Part shown: positions 13,561 to 16,661 of the stretch, piece by piece
Layout of the letters: each line of letters starts with the position of its first letter
Position numbering within the stretch: the first letter of the stretch is position 1
Assembly (NCBI GenBank): GCA_003819755.1
Contig: RPQK01000068.1
Span: 1 to 16,661 of the forward strand
From: Acidobacteriota bacterium
GTDB taxonomy: Bacteria; Acidobacteriota; UBA6911; RPQK01
Direction of reading: 5' to 3'
Length of the DNA: 16,661 bases
The notes under the pieces: generated by a model
What the model saw: the letters and a program-made list of their open reading frames with translations, nothing else
The model's database searches: none
Told to the model about the DNA's origin: nothing
Position numbers and translations under genes: made by a program

Positions 13561-15306
13561 GTGAACTCCGCGACTGCTGAGCCAGAAATAGTCTATCAGT
13601 CGTTTGTCGACACGATGCCGGAAGGAGCGCTCGTCATCGACCCCGAGACGCGTATCGTCTACTGCAACGGTTCCTTCTCGGGATTGTTCCTGACGGTGCC
13701 GGACAACCTCATTGGCGTTTGCCTGGCCGATCTCGTCGGGCCGGAAGACCGGAAACAGCTCTACAGACTTTTGGAAACGGCCGAGCTGCTGCACTTCACC
13801 AAAGGACATGTCACTCTCATGTGTCCGGCGGCGCCAGTCCTCACCTGCATGTCGTGTGCAGTTCTTCCCGGTGTCAGCCCTCCGGTTTTCGGAGTTGTCC
13901 TCAGCCCGGCTGCTGCCCTGTTCGAATCCCAGACTCTGGCTGCCGCGATTCTCGATCAGGCCACCGAGGCGATTGTCCTTTGCGATCACTCCGGGAGGGT
14001 CACGCATGCCAACCTTGCCGCTCATCGGTTGGCCGGCCGAGATCCCTGTTCAATGCCGTTTAATGAAGCCTTCCCCTTGAAAAGGCGGGTGATCGGCTTC
14101 CGAGGGCCAACCGAATGCTCGGAAATCGAAGAGCGGCTCCTGTTCTCACAGTTGTCTGCCGGTCGAATCGTGCGTGGCATCCATGCCTGCCTCGCCCTTG
14201 CGCACCGGCACGTGATTCTGCTCCTGAGTGCCGGCCCGATCGGGAACGGGACCGATAAGAGCTTTGGAACGGTCGTTACCCTCACGGATATCACCCGGCA
14301 GACGGAAGTTGAAAGTGCTCTTCGGGCGAGCGAGAACCGGTACAGTCAGGTGGTCCAACAAGCCGCGGAAGGGATTTGCCTGCTGGACCCCACCGGAGAA
14401 ATTCTCGACGCCAACCCAAGCTTGGGACTATTACTGGGACGCAGAGCCGAGGATCTGGTCGGCCGAAGAATCAGGGATGTCGACTTCCTGAGCCAGTTGG
14501 AACCCGACCGGGCCAGGCTTCAGGAAGAAGCCGAACGCCAGACAGTGATCGGTGAGCGCTGTCTGAACTGGGAAGATGGAACTCCCCGATTTATTGAAGG
14601 CAGCGCGAAGATAATGCCAAACGGCACGCTGCTTCTCATCATCAGGGATATTACAGAAAGGCGGTTGCTGGAGAAGGAGATCGCAGAAATCACCCGGCGC
14701 GAGGAACGCCGGATCGGAAGAGACTTGTACGACCTTCTCGCCCAGCAGTTGGCCGGCGTCGGCTTTCTCACCAAGGTTCTCGAACAGAAGTTGCAGGCCC
14801 GGGGACTCGAGGAGTCTCAAGACGCCCACCGAATCGGAGAACTAGTGCGGGAGGCCGTCAAACAAACACGAGACCTGGCGGAAGGTCTGTGCCCAATCGA
14901 GTTTAATGCCGACGGCCTGACGAGCGCGCTGAAAGAGCTTTGCAACTCCTCTGAAAAACATTCCGGCATTCGGTGCCGGTTCACGGTTTCCGGAAGTCCG
15001 GTCTTCGCCGATGCGGCTTCAGAGGCTCAATTGTATCTGATCGCCCGTGAACTGGTCCGCGCATCGGTCAGCCTCGCGGACGCCAATCACCTGACGGTCC
15101 GGCTGGAAGGTGGAGACAGAACCACCCAACTCGTCATCGAACACGACGGAACATTAAGAGGGATCGAGACACCTCTGAAGATCGTCCGCTACCGAGCCTC
15201 GCTGATCGCCGCCGACCTGAGCGTGCGACGCGAGGCCCAATTCTTGCAGGTGCGATGCACGCTCAGACAGGAGAAGTCCGGAGCAAAGACCCCGGTTAGC
15301 AGTTGA
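13561..15306 (+). CDS. Three-PAS protein with degenerate NarL-type histidine kinase core (probable pseudokinase)
   Basis: 581 residues from GTG 13561 (AAAGGT 9 bases upstream); TTG 13537 would add eight. PAS-like regions lie at about 8-115, 125-250 and 260-375; the third is best preserved (RYSQVVQQAAEGICLLDPTG, ILDANPSLGLLLGR, LLLIIRDITERR). A HisKA_3-like helix follows, REERRIGRDLYDLLAQQLAG, in which the invariant His of R-x-LHD-x3-Q is Tyr390 (TAC at 14728-14730). The C-terminal ~120 residues keep the outline of a HATPase_c domain, but the N-box Asn pair is Arg500-Ala501, the G1 box is reduced to HDGTLRG, and the G2 Gly-rich loop reads TPLKIVRYRASLIA. No membrane segment is seen. It therefore probably cannot autophosphorylate. 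It may act as a dimerising sensor or as a decoy or antagonist of a true kinase. No response regulator is adjacent. Confidence 0.85.
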   Translation: MNSATAEPEIVYQSFVDTMPEGALVIDPETRIVYCNGSFSGLFLTVPDNLIGVCLADLVGPEDRKQLYRLLETAELLHFTKGHVTLMCPAAPVLTCMSCAVLPGVSPPVFGVVLSPAAALFESQTLAAAILDQATEAIVLCDHSGRVTHANLAAHRLAGRDPCSMPFNEAFPLKRRVIGFRGPTECSEIEERLLFSQLSAGRIVRGIHACLALAHRHVILLLSAGPIGNGTDKSFGTVVTLTDITRQTEVESALRASENRYSQVVQQAAEGICLLDPTGEILDANPSLGLLLGRRAEDLVGRRIRDVDFLSQLEPDRARLQEEAERQTVIGERCLNWEDGTPRFIEGSAKIMPNGTLLLIIRDITERRLLEKEIAEITRREERRIGRDLYDLLAQQLAGVGFLTKVLEQKLQARGLEESQDAHRIGELVREAVKQTRDLAEGLCPIEFNADGLTSALKELCNSSEKHSGIRCRFTVSGSPVFADAASEAQLYLIARELVRASVSLADANHLTVRLEGGDRTTQLVIEHDGTLRGIETPLKIVRYRASLIAADLSVRREAQFLQVRCTLRQEKSGAKTPVSS

Positions 15307-15418
15307 CGTATCCGAGCATCCAGAAAACGAGGATGAAGATCAGAATGGTGGAGATGCACCCTCCACCGAGCTTCCACGCAGCAACGCCGGCCAGTAAACC
15401 TCTCATTGGACCTTGCAT
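15296..15418 (-). CDS. 40-residue single-span membrane peptide
   Basis: A short gene starting at ATG 15418 with a strong SD (AAAAAGGAG, 4 bases before the start) and stopping at TAA 15296-15298. The peptide begins MQGPMRGLLAGVAAWKLGGG and continues CISTILIFILVFWMLGYVNC, a Gly-rich N-terminus followed by one membrane helix at about residues 20-37. The good SD and coherent helix support a real small protein. Its last 11 bp overlap, on the opposite strand, the end of the PAS-domain gene (stop 15304-15306). I recognise no characterised family. The in-frame ATG at 15406 is a possible alternative start. Confidence 0.7.
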   Translation of the reverse strand: MQGPMRGLLAGVAAWKLGGGCISTILIFILVFWMLGYVNC

Positions 15419-15505
15419 AGATCTCCTTTTTCGGGTGGACGAAATGAAATAGGGACTTAATCCACAATTAGGGCAAAAGTGCTGTGAAGTCAAGAGGTTC
15501 AGGCG

Positions 15506-15610
15506 GGACCCGACCCGGATTACGAGCGGAGCGGAAGGGGCGGGAAGGGCGTCTCTGTCGTCTTCCCCGGGGCACTCAGCTCTCATCGCCGTTGGCGGCG
15601 GGTCGGGTCC
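15506..15610. repeat. 12-bp inverted repeat spanning a gene's 3' end
   Basis: GGACCCGACCCG (15506-15517) is the exact reverse complement of 15599-15610, 81 bases away. The right copy lies in the last codons of the minus-strand gene that stops at 15583; the left copy is beyond its stop. In mRNA this would form a long-range GC-rich stem around the stop codon, perhaps part of a 3' end structure. No T-run is present. Confidence 0.45.
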
Positions 15611-15912
15611 AGGTCTTCGAGCAGCTGGTCGACCTGGCTCGCTTTCAGTGTCTGTACTTTCTCGAGCCGCTGCGAAGCCTGTAACAGCCTGTCCAGGTAA
15701 ATGTTCTCGCGTTCCGATGACCAGGCGTGTGCAAAGTGTTCCTTGAAAGCCTGCCTGATCCGCGTCTCAGAATAACCCGAAGGGGCCTTCTGAACCACCG
15801 CGTTTTCAACGATTGACTGGATCAAGACCAGCTTGTATTTGCTCAATCCCCAGATCAGAAAGATGCCAAAGCCTAAAACTAGAACAGCGGCGACGATTGT
15901 CCGTTTCCTCAT
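15583..15912 (-). CDS. Hypothetical membrane-anchored protein
   Basis: A 109-residue protein with an N-terminal membrane helix (about residues 6-25, TIVAAVLVLGFGIFLIWGL) and a charged, helical soluble part rich in Gln, Glu and Arg that ends in basic residues. I do not recognise a family. I start at ATG 15912, 11 bp after the upstream gene's stop; extending the frame further would run it through that gene. SD support is weak, so translation may depend on the upstream gene. It probably forms a two-gene operon with 15924-16391. Confidence 0.65.
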   Translation of the reverse strand: MRKRTIVAAVLVLGFGIFLIWGLSKYKLVLIQSIVENAVVQKAPSGYSETRIRQAFKEHFAHAWSSERENIYLDRLLQASQRLEKVQTLKASQVDQLLEDLDPTRRQRR

Positions 15913-15923
15913 AGCAACGATTT

Positions 15924-16391
15924 TCAAAGAAGTCGGAGCATTTGGAAATACGATTCGTAATCCAAAGGAATTCCGCGCCGGCAGGCATGTCCGACCAGCA
16001 CGTTGAGAAAGAACGCGCGCAGCCATCGGGGCAGCAATCTCGTCCGCCGGGTTCGTCCGTGCGCATACGGGTGCTTGAAGTAGAACTCGAGGACTTGTTT
16101 TAAGGCTCGTTCGTCCAGACGTATGGCCCGGGCCAGCGAAATCCGGGCGATTCTCATGGGCCCACCGCCAACCTCAACTGTCCGGTTGTTCAGCTGGTCC
16201 GTTATGGCCTGGCTGTTATCCTCGGCCGCCACGGCTCTCCGCCCGAGAAGGGAGAGCGCATCAGGATAGGTGATAATTCCAGCTTGTACGTTTTGCGCCA
16301 GGTTCAGGCAGAAAGCGTAGTCCGGGTAATCCCGGAAGAACTCCTTTGTCAAAGCCCCGACGGCCTTTCCCTGGCTCGGTTCCCCGGTCAC
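15924..16391 (-). CDS. Hypothetical cytoplasmic protein, leaderless GTG start
   Basis: A 155-residue protein, apparently helical and without a clear membrane span. It carries a basic segment around residues 111-124 (HGRTRRTRLLPRWL) and several Arg-rich stretches, which would suit nucleic-acid or membrane-surface contact, but I recognise no family. The GTG 16391 start has no SD; an extended -10 (TGCTAAAAT) ends 6 bases before it, so the message is probably leaderless. The gene diverges from queC across 38 bp and is followed 11 bp later by the membrane-anchored 109-residue protein gene. Confidence 0.65.
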   Translation of the reverse strand: MTGEPSQGKAVGALTKEFFRDYPDYAFCLNLAQNVQAGIITYPDALSLLGRRAVAAEDNSQAITDQLNNRTVEVGGGPMRIARISLARAIRLDERALKQVLEFYFKHPYAHGRTRRTRLLPRWLRAFFLNVLVGHACRRGIPLDYESYFQMLRLL

Positions 16392-16397
16392 GAGCTT

Positions 16398-16406
16398 ATT
16401 TTAGCA
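16398..16406 (-). promoter_or_regulatory. Extended -10 promoter for the 155-residue protein gene
   Basis: On the minus strand TGCTAAAAT gives a TGn extension plus the -10 TAAAAT, ending 6 bases before GTG 16391. The transcript would begin at the start codon. Confidence 0.5.
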
Positions 16407-16410
16407 GGCA

Positions 16411-16419
16411 TGCTAGAAT
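16411..16419 (+). promoter_or_regulatory. Extended -10 promoter for queC
   Basis: TGCTAGAAT gives a TGn extension plus the -10 TAGAAT, ending 10 bases before ATG 16430, which leaves a leader of about 3-4 bases and no SD. It is back to back with the opposing extended -10 at 16398-16406, only 4 bases apart, and the TAGCA/TGCTA parts form an inverted repeat. Confidence 0.5.
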
Positions 16420-16429
16420 CGAACTCGAT

Positions 16430-16661
16430 ATGGGGACCGCAGTCTGCCTGGTCAGCGGCGGGATGGACAGCTTAGTAGCCGCAGCGCTTGCTCGCGAGAA
16501 GGGGTTTGAACTGGCCTTCCTCCATGTCAATTATGGCCAGTTAACCGAATCCCGAGAGTTGCAGGCGTTTCAGCAGATTGCTGATCACTTCCGGGTAGAG
16601 AGTCGACTGGCGGTCAACATCGGCTATCTGAAAGAGATCGGCGGCTCCGCTCTCACCGACC
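16430..16661 (+). CDS. queC: 7-cyano-7-deazaguanine synthase QueC (N-terminal part, runs off the window)
   Basis: The first 77 residues of QueC are present. This ATP-dependent ligase converts 7-carboxy-7-deazaguanine and ammonia to preQ0, the precursor of queuosine in tRNA and, in some bacteria, of deazapurine DNA modifications. The PP-loop ATP-pyrophosphatase motif SGGMDS is at residues 9-14, followed by FLHVNYGQ and the conserved IGGSALTD near the cut. The Zn-binding Cys cluster at the C-terminus lies outside the window. ATG 16430 is the only start that keeps the PP-loop strand intact; no SD is present, and a near-leaderless promoter is proposed. No other queuosine gene is visible here. Confidence 0.92.
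   Translation, partial: MGTAVCLVSGGMDSLVAAALAREKGFELAFLHVNYGQLTESRELQAFQQIADHFRVESRLAVNIGYLKEIGGSALTD

Noticed and set aside
16392..16429. preQ1 riboswitch upstream of queC
   Set aside because: Only 38 bp separate the divergent starts, and the likely transcript begins 3-4 bases before the ATG, so no leader exists to hold an aptamer.

Overview
The window (16,661 bp) is bacterial chromosome with mostly dense coding and operon-style gene overlaps. It contains no rRNA, tRNA, CRISPR array or transposase. Several features together loosely suggest Acidobacteriota or a neighbouring phylum: a large FecR-type anti-sigma protein coupled to an ECF sigma factor, NosF/NosY-style ABC-2 pairs, a YqjD/YqjE/DUF3618 triplet, and many repeat-built hairpins between genes. 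This placement is an inference; no marker gene fixes it.

Layout. (1) 1-1417: the tail of an unidentified gene, a heptamer-repeat hairpin, a LacD-type class I aldolase (203-1222), and a perfect 47-bp inverted repeat. (2) 1429-2793: a zinc-ribbon/DUF2007 protein (minus) divergent from a repeat-rich helical protein of unknown function (plus). (3) 2913-6493, minus: a four-gene ABC operon ordered ATPase, permease, ATPase, permease, with every junction overlapping. (4) 6647-9909, minus: an ECF sigma factor overlapping by 4 bp an 873-residue membrane protein with an anti-sigma zinc finger, a FecR domain and a long extracytoplasmic region. It lies just upstream of the ABC operon on the same strand and may control it. 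(5) 10046-11113, minus: an AsmA/DUF748-like envelope protein with an almost leaderless promoter. (6) 11276-11496: a gene-free stretch with a strong operator-like palindrome, two hairpins and a bidirectional terminator. (7) 11523-13059, minus: a three-gene YqjD-like, YqjE-like and DUF3618 membrane/stress operon. (8) 13561-15306, plus: a three-PAS protein built like a NarL-type sensor kinase, but with Tyr at the phosphoacceptor His position and decayed ATP-binding boxes. (9) 15296-16391, minus: a 40-residue membrane peptide and two genes of unknown function. (10) 16430-16661, plus: the start of queC (7-deazaguanine synthesis), which diverges from the previous gene through two back-to-back extended -10 promoters.

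The most unusual property of the window is its set of intergenic hairpins whose arms are tandem arrays of very short units. Units are 7 bp at 109-187 and 9951-10044, and 9 bp at 6533-6632 and 11155-11266. A separate perfect 47-bp inverted repeat lies at 1290-1417. The second main point is the apparent pseudo-histidine-kinase. The third is a group of genes without a Shine-Dalgarno sequence whose -10 elements sit almost on the start codon.
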